Source of the DNA: JBBQDZ01 sp038237515
Lineage (GTDB): Bacteria > Actinomycetota > Thermoleophilia > Gaiellales > Gaiellaceae
Assembly: GCA_038237515.1 (NCBI GenBank)
Contig: JBBRYP010000081.1
Span: forward strand, 1-14,705
Reading direction: 5' to 3'
Length of the DNA: 14,705 nt
Positions 6,763-13,479 of the stretch are shown one piece after another. The translations under genes were made by a program, and so were the position numbers. The notes under the pieces are model-generated. The model saw only the letters and a program-made list of their open reading frames with translations, was not told the origin of the DNA and searched no databases. Positions within the stretch are counted from its first letter, which is position 1. Every line of letters begins with the position of its first letter.

Positions 6763-6790
6763 TTGACGTCACAGGAAAACAAGGTATCCT
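6763..6790 (+). promoter_or_regulatory. Promoter TTGACG-N16-TATCCT for the plus-strand arm
   Basis: TTGACG at 6763-6768 and TATCCT at 6785-6790 are separated by 16 nt, and the GTG at 6797 lies 6 nt after the -10. The transcript would start on the GTG, so it should be leaderless. A TGACGTCA palindrome (6764-6771) overlaps the -35 and is a possible regulator site. Confidence 0.65.
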
Positions 6791-6796
6791 CGGGGC

Positions 6797-7693
6797 GTGG
6801 CCGACCACTTGTCCTTCACACTGCGATACGGGCTGATCCGAGTCGTCGACGAGAGCGGTAAGGAGTACGGCTCGGCGAAAGCGACTGACGAATTCGACGC
6901 AGGTCCGAGCCACGGGCCTTGGCGCCTCGAGCGCCTCGTGGACGTCGCGCTCGGGCTCCTACGGATTCGACACTTCGCTACTGAGAACGAGGACGGAACG
7001 ACAAGCTACGGTCACGACGACGCCTACCTCAACTACCTGTTCCTCTGGTACCCGTCGGAATTCACGTCCACCCACGGCGTTACGGGCACGGCCGAGTTGG
7101 GCGGCCAAGTCTTCCCAGGCCCAGCGTTTCCGCCTCCCGAGCGCCTTCTCCAGCTCGGCCTGCAGTTCGAGCGCGCCGTCGCCTCGGCCGCCCACGGCGT
7201 CTTCGATGCAGCAGAGCTCGGCGCTCATCTGGGAGCCATCCAACACACAGGCAGAGGAACCGCCCGCATGGCCGCGCCGCAAGGATTCTGGCCTTTCCCG
7301 TCGCTCTGCACGTTGGCCCTGCAAGAGCTCCTACGTCGTGGGCCTCTCAAGCCTCGTCCGTGCATCAACTGCGGCCTTCCCTGGTTAGGTGCGCGCGGCA
7401 ATCCACAGGCGTGCTTCCGACCGGCTATCGGGCGGTTGACGGCGTGCGCCAAGGTGACTGCTCGGGACAGGTTCCGCGAACGCAACCCCGAGTTCTTCCG
7501 TGAGCGCGCGAAGCTGTACGAGCGCGTCCGGCGCGGCACCCTCCAGCTTGAGATCTACCACGGCTGGCGCGAAGCGAACTCACCGGGTGAGAAGGGCGAG
7601 GCGTGGGCGTCCTTTGAAGACTGGCAGGCCGGCAAGCGCCCAAAGGGAGAAACCCAGAAGAAGAAGACGACGAAGAAGAAGGCCCGTGCCTAG
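6797..7693 (+). CDS. Unknown protein with C-terminal cysteine motif, upstream of the integrase
   Basis: The 298-residue protein starts at GTG directly after a good promoter, without a ribosome binding site. Residues 1-185 contain no motif I recognise. Cysteines at 189, 192, 206 and 217 (CINCG, then ACF, then TACAKVTARDRFRERN) form a C-x2-C-x13-C-x10-C pattern suggestive of a zinc-binding module, somewhat like the CGNR-type zinc fingers of actinobacterial regulators. A helical basic segment and a lysine-rich tail (TQKKKTTKKKARA) follow, which would suit DNA or RNA binding. The gene overlaps the integrase start by 8 nt. It may regulate the element or be a cargo gene. Function is unknown. Confidence 0.75.
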   Translation: MADHLSFTLRYGLIRVVDESGKEYGSAKATDEFDAGPSHGPWRLERLVDVALGLLRIRHFATENEDGTTSYGHDDAYLNYLFLWYPSEFTSTHGVTGTAELGGQVFPGPAFPPPERLLQLGLQFERAVASAAHGVFDAAELGAHLGAIQHTGRGTARMAAPQGFWPFPSLCTLALQELLRRGPLKPRPCINCGLPWLGARGNPQACFRPAIGRLTACAKVTARDRFRERNPEFFRERAKLYERVRRGTLQLEIYHGWREANSPGEKGEAWASFEDWQAGKRPKGETQKKKTTKKKARA

Positions 7694-8881
7694 CGGCGCC
7701 GCTGTAATCCGGCGCGATGGGATGCGCGGCGCTGTCTTCTACGTCAAGTTCCTCGACGTCGACGGCCGGCAGGTGAAGGAGCGGCTCGGACGCGAGGCGG
7801 ACGGGTGGAACCGTCAGCGTGCGGAGCGTGAGCTCGGGAAGCGGCTTGATCGCGTCGAACACGGGCGGTGGCGGAAACCCGAACGGCTGCTCTTCCGCGA
7901 CTTCGCCGAGCGGTTCCTCGAGGAGTTCATCCCAGGCCGGGGCCTCAAGACGTCGACGGTGATCGACTACAAGCAGGTCGTCCGCGGTCACCTCAACGGG
8001 TTCTTCGGAGATGTCGAGCTCGCGACGCTCGCGGCTGAGCCGGAGCTGATCGACCGCTACATCGCGGCAAAGACACTGGAGCGGCTAGCCGGAAGACGAT
8101 CAACAACCACCTGACGACCCTGAGCGTGATGCTCAAGGTCGCGCTCCGCTGGCGGCTGGTGCCAGCGAACCCCGTCGCGCTGATCGATCGGCCGCGAGGG
8201 GACGCGCCGGAGATGCACGTCCTCACCGAGTCCGACGTTGCCGCGCTCCTTGCCGCGTACGCGGAACTAGAGACCGCAGCCGAGGAGGACGAGCGAGCTT
8301 GGTGGGCGATCGCTCGCCGGCTCGTCGTCGTTGCGCTCGGCACCGGCCTACGGCGCGGCGAGCTGCTCGCGCTCGCGTGGGGGGACGTCCAGCTGCTCGA
8401 GCGGCGCCTGACGGTGCGGCGATCGTTCGTCCGCGGGGAGATGACGACGCCGAAGAGCCGCACCTCCCGACGGATGCTCGAGTTCGGCACGCGTGTCGGC
8501 GACGCTCTTCACGAGCAGTGGGCGGCGTCGCAGTACCGCAGCGACGACTCGATCATCTTCGGCCACCCGCAGCTTGGCACCCCCCTCGACCCGTCGAAGC
8601 TCTTTCGGAGCTACCTCCGCCCCGCTCTCAAGCACGCGGGGATCGTGAAGCCCTTCCGGGTCTGGCACGACATGCGCCACACGGCCCTGACGCACGACGC
8701 CGCTGCCGGCAACCCGCAGGCGTACGTTCAGATGAAAGCCGGCCACTCCCAGGGGTCGATCACCGAGCGCTACATACACGCCTCCCAGGTGCTCTTCCCG
8801 GGTGCTGCTGAGCGGAGCGAGGAGCGGCTGTTCGGAGCGCTGCCGGTACCAAGTCCGGTACCAACCCCCGGCGCCGAATAG
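7686..8881 (+). pseudogene. Tyrosine recombinase/integrase, frameshifted
   Basis: A GTG at 7686, overlapping the upstream stop, begins a core-binding domain (GMRGAVFYVKFLDVDGR, DFAERFLEEFIPGRGLK, KTSTVIDYKQVVRGHLNGFF). At 8088-8093 the frame breaks: LERLA is followed by a stop at 8112-8114, while the -1 frame continues as RKTINNHLTTLSVMLKVALR. One extra C would restore a 398-residue protein. The catalytic domain is intact: TGLRRGELLALAWGD (Arg), TPKSRTSRR (Lys), HDMRHTALT (HxxR), AGHSQGS (His) and ERYIHAS (Tyr). It would catalyse site-specific integration into the neighbouring tRNA-Asn. As written it makes two fragments and should be inactive, unless the missing base is a sequencing error. 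The downstream fragment alone would start at 8126. Confidence 0.85.
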
Positions 8882-8898
8882 ACCCGACTCCACAGAAG

Positions 8899-8919
8899 AA
8901 GCCGCTTTTGCAGCAGCTT
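8899..8919 (-). terminator. Hairpin after tRNA-Asn
   Basis: On the minus strand AAGCTGCT and AGCGGCTT form an 8-bp stem (one G-U pair) with a 5-nt loop, followed by CTTCTGT. It lies 8 nt after the tRNA 3' end and 17 nt after the convergent integrase stop, so it may serve both strands. The U-tract is weak. Confidence 0.45.
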
Positions 8920-8926
8920 TCGACGA

Positions 8927-8999
8927 CTCCCCGGGTTGGACTCGAACCAACAACCCTCCGGTTAACAGCCGGATGCTCTGCCAATTGAGCTACCGGGGA
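8927..8999 (-). tRNA. tRNA-Asn (anticodon GTT)
   Basis: The 73-nt sequence folds as a full cloverleaf: acceptor TCCCCGG/CCGGGGA, D-arm GCTC/GAGC, anticodon stem TCCGG/CCGGA around loop CTGTTAA (anticodon GTT, asparagine), 5-nt variable loop, T-arm GTTGG/CCAAC with loop TTCGAGT, and discriminator G. CCA is not encoded. Its 3' half is the likely attachment site of the adjacent integrative element, which left the gene intact. Confidence 0.97.
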
Positions 9000-9019
9000 A
9001 CGGTGCTCGGCCGGCGGCC

Positions 9020-9025
9020 ATTGTA
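9020..9025 (-). promoter_or_regulatory. -10 box TACAAT of tRNA-Asn
   Basis: TACAAT on the minus strand lies 20 nt before the tRNA 5' end, in the gap after dnaG. This gives a short leader to be trimmed by RNase P. No good -35 is visible. Confidence 0.5.
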
Positions 9026-9040
9026 GCCACCGGTCGGCCG

Positions 9041-10684
9041 CTACACGTGCTCGACGGCGGCCTCGCGGATCCTCTGGAGCGCGGCTTGGAGCTCGGGCAC
9101 GCGCTCGAGCGGCGCTGCCTTCAGCGCGCGGTGGAGGCCGCGTTCCCGGAGCTTCAGCAGGAGCTCCCTGGCGGTGGGGACGTCGATCGCCTCGGCGTCG
9201 GCCCGCGCGTCGAGCTCGGCGAGCAGGGGGACGAGATCCTCTCCCGGCTCGCCGCCGGCGACGAGGTGCTCGCGCAGCCTTCGGTGGAGGTCGTCGTCGA
9301 GATGGTCCGCCGAGAGCTCGGCGAGCGCCGGCACGAGCTCCGGGTGCCGAACGCAGCCGGCAAGGACGTTGCGCTCGAGGCGATCGCCGGTCTCGACGAC
9401 GTTCGCCGACACCCGCGCCGCCGCTCCGGAGATTCGGGGTGCGAGCCCCGACTGGAGCTCGCGCGGGAGCTCGAGGCGATCCGCGACGAGCCGCAACGCA
9501 TCCTGACGTTCGGGTGAGTCCTCGAAGCGCTCTAGCACCTCGCGGACGCGCATGAACCCTTCCTGCCGGTCGGCTGCACGCTCGATCTCGAGCCGGACGC
9601 GGTGGACGAGGTAGTTCTCGGAGCGCCCGAGCAAAGGCTCGAAGTCTCCCGCGAGGTCGGCGGGGTCGCGCCCGGCCGGGAGCGGCACGATCCGGACGTC
9701 GAGACCCTGGGCGACGGCGAGCTCCATTCCGCGCAGCGTCGCCGTCTCCCCGGCCGCGTCGCCGTCGAAGGCAAGGTAGACCCGCCTGGTGAGCCGCGAG
9801 AGCTCCTTCAGCTGGCGTTCCGTGAGCGCCGTTCCCATCGAGGCAACGACGGGCTCGAGACCTGCTTGGGCCAGCGCGAGAACGTCGGGATTGCCCTCCA
9901 CGACGACTGCCCGATCCTGCTTCGCGATGGCGCTGCGCGCGCGGTCGAGCCCGTAGAGCAGGTCACCTTTCCGGAAGAGCTCGCTCTCGGGCGAGTTCAC
10001 GTACTTCGCGCGCAACGGGTCGTCGTCGCGGAGCCGCCGCGCCTGGAACCCGACCACGCGGCCGCGCGGATCCGCGAGGGGGAAGACGAGCCTGCCGCCG
10101 AAGTAGTCGCCGCCCCGCCGCCCGACGAGCCCTGCGGCAACGAGCTCCTCGTGGGTGAAACCCTTCTCCAGCGCCTTCCGCACGAGCGTCGAGCCGCCGG
10201 CGGCGAAGCCGAGGCGGTATGCCCGTGAGACCTCCTCCTCGAGTCCGCGCTGCGCGAGGTGCGCGCGGGCGAGCTCGGCCGCGGGCGCCTCCCAGAGGTG
10301 GCGCTCGTAGAAGACGGCCGCCTGCTCCAGCAGCGCGGAGAGCCGGTCCCGGCGGCGGCGCGTCGCCTCCTGCCTCGGCGAGCCCTCCTCGTACTCCAGC
10401 TGAATGTTGAAGCGCTCGGCGAGCCACTCGATCGCACCGGTGAAGTCGAGCTGCTCCGTCTCGCGGACGAAGGAGATGAGATCGCCGCCCTTCTGGCAGC
10501 CGAAGCAGTAGAAGAGCTTGTCCTGCGGGTTGACCGAGAAGCTCGGCGTCCGCTCCTCGTGGAAGGGGCAGCGGCCCTGGTACCGAGCTCCCTGCTTGCG
10601 GAGCGGCGTGCGTTGCTGGACGACCGCGAGCATGTCGGCGGCGGCCTTCACCTCCTCCACGGAGACGTCCTTGATGCGGGCCAC
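9041..10684 (-). CDS. dnaG: DNA primase DnaG
   Basis: The 547-residue protein is the replicative primase that makes RNA primers at the fork. It has the CHC2 zinc finger (CPFHEERTPSFSV, then FYCFGCQKGGD; ligands Cys39, His42, Cys60, Cys63). The catalytic core follows (YVNSPESELFRKGDLLYGLD), then the TOPRIM site VVVEGNPDVLAL (Glu263) and YLAFDGDAAGETA (Asp307, Asp309). The C-terminal ~150 residues are the helicase-binding region and are rather short. The usual EGYxDV motif reads EGNPDV. The GTG at 10684 shares its first base with the TAG of the dGTPase-like gene (TAGTG), so translation is coupled. The frame is open further upstream, but that part lies inside the other gene. Identification is secure. 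Confidence 0.97.
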   Translation of the reverse strand: MARIKDVSVEEVKAAADMLAVVQQRTPLRKQGARYQGRCPFHEERTPSFSVNPQDKLFYCFGCQKGGDLISFVRETEQLDFTGAIEWLAERFNIQLEYEEGSPRQEATRRRRDRLSALLEQAAVFYERHLWEAPAAELARAHLAQRGLEEEVSRAYRLGFAAGGSTLVRKALEKGFTHEELVAAGLVGRRGGDYFGGRLVFPLADPRGRVVGFQARRLRDDDPLRAKYVNSPESELFRKGDLLYGLDRARSAIAKQDRAVVVEGNPDVLALAQAGLEPVVASMGTALTERQLKELSRLTRRVYLAFDGDAAGETATLRGMELAVAQGLDVRIVPLPAGRDPADLAGDFEPLLGRSENYLVHRVRLEIERAADRQEGFMRVREVLERFEDSPERQDALRLVADRLELPRELQSGLAPRISGAAARVSANVVETGDRLERNVLAGCVRHPELVPALAELSADHLDDDLHRRLREHLVAGGEPGEDLVPLLAELDARADAEAIDVPTARELLLKLRERGLHRALKAAPLERVPELQAALQRIREAAVEHV

Positions 10685-11637
10685 TACAGCGTTCCCGCGT
10701 ACGACAGTGCGAACCGGTCGGTCATGCCGGAGACGAAGGCCACGATCTCGTCCGATCCGGTGCCGCGTTCGGCGAGGTGGTCGAAGATCGAGCGGACCGC
10801 CGCCCTCGCCCGCTCGTGCTCGGCGACCGAGTGTTCGCCGAGGTACACGCGCGCGAACATGAACGAGCGCAGCGACAGCATGGCCTCGCCAACCTCGTCC
10901 GACTGCGCGATCCCACCACCGCTCGCCGAGGTCTCGACGAGATCGCGCACGAGCGTGTCGATGCGCTCCGACCCACGGGCTCCGAGCAGCTCGATCTCCT
11001 CGTGAGGCAGGTCGGCCTCCGCGAGGATCCCGCACCTGATCGCGTCGTCGATGTCGTGGTTGATGTAGGCGACACGGTCGACGAGACGCACGATCTTTCC
11101 CTCGAGCGTGGCCGGCTCGACCGGGCCGGTGTGAGTGCGGATGCCGTCGCGCACCTCGGCAGTCAGGTTCAGCTGCTCTGCGATCGCGAGCGACTGCTCG
11201 TTGTGCCGGAACCGCCGGCCGAAGCGCAGGTGGAGCACCTCGTCCAGCGTCTCTTCGCCGGCATGCCCGAAGGGCGGGTGCCCCATGTCGTGGCCGAGCC
11301 CGATCGCCTCGACGAGGTCCTCGTTCAGCTGAAGTGCGCGGGCGACCACCCGCGAGATCGACGTCGTCTCGAGGGTGTGCGTCATCCGGGTCCGGTAATG
11401 GTCGCCGGACGGGTCGATGAAGACCTGAGTCTTCCCCTTCAGCCGGCGGAACGGCTTCGAGTGGACGATGCGGTCGCGGTCGCGCTGGAACGGCGTCCGG
11501 AGGTCGGATTCTCGTTCCCCCCGCAGGCGTCCACCCGTCTCGTAGGAGCGCACCGCGAGCGGCGAGAGAGAACGCTTCTCGAGCTCGCGGACGCGCGCGG
11601 CGAAGGTGTCGGCAACGGTTGAGGCGAGCTTCGGCAT
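10684..11637 (-). CDS. dgt: Deoxyguanosinetriphosphate triphosphohydrolase-like protein (HD domain)
   Basis: The 317-residue protein is a dNTP triphosphohydrolase of the HD superfamily, which removes triphosphate from deoxynucleotides and helps tune the dNTP pool. Visible hallmarks are FQRDRDRIVHSKPFRRLKGK, TRMTHTLETTSISR (metal-binding His87), GLGHDMGHPPFGHAGEETLD (HD at 116-117), FRHNEQSL and VDRVAYINHDIDDA. The ATG at 11637 is preferred over a GTG at 11664 because GGGGAG lies 4 nt upstream of it. It precedes dnaG with a one-base stop/start overlap, an order that is common in actinobacteria, and follows the SDR gene after 45 nt. Confidence 0.95.
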   Translation of the reverse strand: MPKLASTVADTFAARVRELEKRSLSPLAVRSYETGGRLRGERESDLRTPFQRDRDRIVHSKPFRRLKGKTQVFIDPSGDHYRTRMTHTLETTSISRVVARALQLNEDLVEAIGLGHDMGHPPFGHAGEETLDEVLHLRFGRRFRHNEQSLAIAEQLNLTAEVRDGIRTHTGPVEPATLEGKIVRLVDRVAYINHDIDDAIRCGILAEADLPHEEIELLGARGSERIDTLVRDLVETSASGGGIAQSDEVGEAMLSLRSFMFARVYLGEHSVAEHERARAAVRSIFDHLAERGTGSDEIVAFVSGMTDRFALSYAGTL

Positions 11638-11682
11638 CGCGCTCCCCAGACTACTCCCGGGCACGGCCGGGCCATCGAACGC

Positions 11683-12468
11683 CTACACGATGATGGGAAC
11701 GGTGCCGCCGTCTGCACTCCAGGCGGCACCCGTCACGTACTTCGCTCGATCGGAACATAGGAACACGATCACGGCCGCGATCTCCTCCGGCTCCGCGAGA
11801 CGGCCCAATGGCCGCCCTTGCCCGACCGCCGCGAGCACCTGCTCGCGCGTCTTCCCGCTCCGCTCCGCCTGCTGGTCGGCGAGGCCTCCCGGTCCGAGCC
11901 AGGCCTCCGTCGCGGTCGGCCCCGGGGCGACGGCGTTGCAGCGGATGCCGTCCTTCGCGTACACGTCCGCGACGAGGCGCGACAGCGAGAGCACCGCCGC
12001 CTTGGTGACCGAGTAGTCGGGCATGCTGGCCGACGGACGCTTGCCCGCCGTCGAGGAGACGTTCACGATCACACCCGATCCGGTTTCGCGCAGCGCCGGC
12101 AGGGCTGCGCGAATCGAGCGCACGTAGCTCATCACGTTCAGCTGCCAAAGCTCCTGCCAGTCGGAGTCGGCGAGCTCCTCGAAGGTGCGCTGGTAAGCGA
12201 TCCCGACGTTGTTTACGAGACAGTCGAGCCGGCCCAGCGTGGCGATGCTCTCCGCCACGAGCGCCTTCGGACCGCTCGCCTGAGCCAGGTCGCAGGCGAC
12301 CCCGAGATCGGCACCGGCCTCCAGGCGCGCCCGCTCGACCCGCTCCGGGTCGCGCCCGCAGACGACGACGGCCGCGCCCTCCTCCGCGAGCAGCCTCGCG
12401 GTCGCGAGACCGATCCCGCCGGTGGAGCCGGTGACGATGCAGACGCGGTCGCGTAGGCCGAGATCCAC
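11683..12468 (-). CDS. SDR-family NAD(P)-dependent oxidoreductase
   Basis: The 261-residue protein has the classical short-chain dehydrogenase layout: nucleotide-binding TGSTGGIG (13-20), CGRD after the second strand, CDLA, LVNNVGIAYQ (NNxG at 86-89), catalytic Ser138/139, Tyr152 and Lys156 (VSSTAG and DYSVTKAA), and APGPTATEAW. It ends with the usual YVTGAAWSADGG. It oxidises or reduces a carbonyl/hydroxyl group using NAD(P). The substrate cannot be told. The GTG at 12468 gives the typical VDLGLRDRVCIVTG opening, is 7 nt after a TACGCT -10 and has no ribosome binding site, so the mRNA is probably leaderless. A GTG at 12498 would overlap the divergent gene. It heads the SDR-dgt-dnaG operon. 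Confidence 0.93.
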   Translation of the reverse strand: MDLGLRDRVCIVTGSTGGIGLATARLLAEEGAAVVVCGRDPERVERARLEAGADLGVACDLAQASGPKALVAESIATLGRLDCLVNNVGIAYQRTFEELADSDWQELWQLNVMSYVRSIRAALPALRETGSGVIVNVSSTAGKRPSASMPDYSVTKAAVLSLSRLVADVYAKDGIRCNAVAPGPTATEAWLGPGGLADQQAERSGKTREQVLAAVGQGRPLGRLAEPEEIAAVIVFLCSDRAKYVTGAAWSADGGTVPIIV

Positions 12469-12474
12469 GGCCGG

Positions 12475-12481
12475 TAGCGTA
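12475..12481. promoter_or_regulatory. Symmetric bidirectional -10 element between SDR and histidine phosphatase
   Basis: TAGCGTA contains TAGCGT on the plus strand and TACGCT on the minus strand, offset by one base. Each hexamer is followed by exactly 7 nt and then a GTG start codon (12488 plus, 12468 minus). Both genes therefore seem to be transcribed as leaderless mRNAs from one shared promoter core. No clear -35 box is seen on either side. Confidence 0.6.
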
Positions 12482-12487
12482 ATCGCC

Positions 12488-13033
12488 GTGGCGACCACGA
12501 TCCTGCTCGCGCGCCACGGGGAGACCGACTGGAACCGTGAAGGCCGTCTCCAGGGTCATGCCGACCCGCCACTGAACGACCGCGGACGCGAGCAGGCTCG
12601 GGAGCTGGCGCTTCGGCTGGCAGGGGTGGGCCTCGATGCCATCTACGCGAGCGACCTCCGGCGCGCGCTCGAGACGGCGGAGGTCGTCGCCGCCGCGCAC
12701 GCCTTGCCCGTGACGAGGGACGCGGGCCTCCGGGAGATCGACGTCGGGTCGTGGTCCGGCCTCACCCGCGAGAAGATCGAGGAGCGCTTTCCGGAGTCCC
12801 ACCACCACGACGGGGAGACTCGCGACCAGCACCTCAGTCGCGTTCTCAGGGCGGTGGAGCGCATCGCCCTGCGCCACGGGGGTGCGGACCGGATCCTGAT
12901 CGTCTCCCACGGTGGCTCGCTGCGAGCGCTGCGGCGGCATACCCTTCCGGCGGAGACGATTCCGCGCCTGGAGAACTGCGCGGTGTACGCCCTGGCGTTC
13001 GAGAACGGCAACTGGATGCGGGTAGATGGTTGA
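12488..13033 (+). CDS. Histidine phosphatase family (phosphoglycerate mutase-like) protein
   Basis: The 181-residue protein has the full signature of the branch-1 histidine phosphatases: LLARHGETDWN (catalytic RHG at 9-11), LQGHADPPLNDRG, IYASDLRRALETAE (Arg59), LREIDVGSWSGLT (Glu83) and LIVSHGGSLRAL (His141). Such enzymes move or remove phosphate via a phosphohistidine. Substrates in the family range from sugar phosphates to cobalamin and lipid precursors, and none can be assigned here. The GTG at 12488 is chosen because the family begins right there and lies 7 nt after a TAGCGT hexamer. An upstream ATG at 12422 would add a non-homologous tail inside the SDR gene. It is divergent from the SDR-dgt-dnaG operon. 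Confidence 0.92.
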   Translation: MATTILLARHGETDWNREGRLQGHADPPLNDRGREQARELALRLAGVGLDAIYASDLRRALETAEVVAAAHALPVTRDAGLREIDVGSWSGLTREKIEERFPESHHHDGETRDQHLSRVLRAVERIALRHGGADRILIVSHGGSLRALRRHTLPAETIPRLENCAVYALAFENGNWMRVDG

Positions 13034-13121
13034 TCGGTGACCCGCACACCCGTCGGGGATGGCCGCAGATCGAGCAGGGCGGTCGACCGCCCGCCACTTC
13101 GTGGCGCAGTCACCGACGGTG
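13034..13121 (+). other. Structured intergenic region with nested hairpins
   Basis: TCGGTGAC (13034-13041) can pair with GTCACCGA (13109-13116) and encloses two perfect hairpins: GGGCGGTC/GACCGCCC (13077-13092, a 16-bp palindrome) and CGCCAC-TTC-GTGGCG (13092-13106). The block starts right after the phosphatase stop. No U-tract follows, so it is not a standard terminator. It could be a processed 3' end or a small RNA. Confidence 0.4.
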
Positions 13122-13211
13122 GCGGGCCTCGCGATCCGGTGGGTGGGCGTGCTGATCCCGCGCCGCGTCTCGGCCACCGACCCGGCTCGCGTGAATCGAC
13201 GATCGAGTATC

Positions 13212-13217
13212 TAGACT
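13212..13217 (+). promoter_or_regulatory. -10 hexamer TAGACT, leaderless start
   Basis: TAGACT lies 8 nt before the GTG at 13226, with no ribosome binding site between. Transcription would start at or next to the start codon. Confidence 0.5.
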
Positions 13218-13225
13218 GACCTCGA

Positions 13226-13471
13226 GTGGAGGACTACACGAACAAGTACAAGGGGGAGCAGGTCGAGGTCGCCCTCTTCGGCGGCGACTACCAGGACGGC
13301 GTGCTCACCGCGTACTGCTACGTCGACGACGTCGCCCACATCGAGCTGAACGGGCACATCCTGATTCCGCTCCAGAACATCGCCTCGCTCCACTGTTCGA
13401 GCCGCTGCGACGCTCCCGAGCCGGACTGGCCGCCGCGCGGCTTGGCCGAGGACGACCAGGAAGAGACGTAG
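13226..13471 (+). CDS. Small conserved-looking hypothetical protein
   Basis: The 81-residue protein begins EDYTNKYKGEQVEVALFGGD, continues GVLTAYCYVDDVAHIELNGH and ILIPLQNIASLHCSSRC, and ends in an acidic, proline-containing tail. Alternating hydrophobic strands suggest a small beta-barrel or Sm-like fold, but I do not recognise a family. The codon bias matches its neighbours, the GTG is placed as a leaderless start, and the M48 protease gene begins 9 nt after its stop, so the two are probably cotranscribed. It may be a partner of the protease or simply share its promoter. Confidence 0.75.
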   Translation: MEDYTNKYKGEQVEVALFGGDYQDGVLTAYCYVDDVAHIELNGHILIPLQNIASLHCSSRCDAPEPDWPPRGLAEDDQEET

Positions 13472-13479
13472 CCTCGCAG

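Larger units (their letters stand above)
4041..8926. mobile_element. Compact integrative element at tRNA-Asn, probably decayed
   Basis: The stretch between the IS3 remnant and the 3' end of tRNA-Asn holds a complete small-element gene set: tyrosine integrase next to the tRNA, an XRE repressor and divergent unknown gene, an excisionase-like HTH protein, a VRR-NUC nuclease, two small proteins and a DnaB-N/RecA helicase. No capsid, portal, terminase, tail, relaxase or TraB-like gene is present, so it would need a helper or is a reduced form. The right boundary at the tRNA 3' end is well supported by the integrase position. The left boundary is uncertain because I find no direct repeat of the tRNA 3' sequence. 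Integrase and helicase reading frames are both broken. Confidence 0.65.

Noticed and set aside
10685..11035. N-terminal extension of DnaG to 11035
   Set aside because: It lies entirely inside the dGTPase-like gene in another frame and has no primase homology. The GTG at 10684 fits the family start.
12422..12487. Upstream ATG start for the histidine phosphatase
   Set aside because: The extra 22 residues do not resemble the family N-terminus and would be antisense to the SDR coding start.
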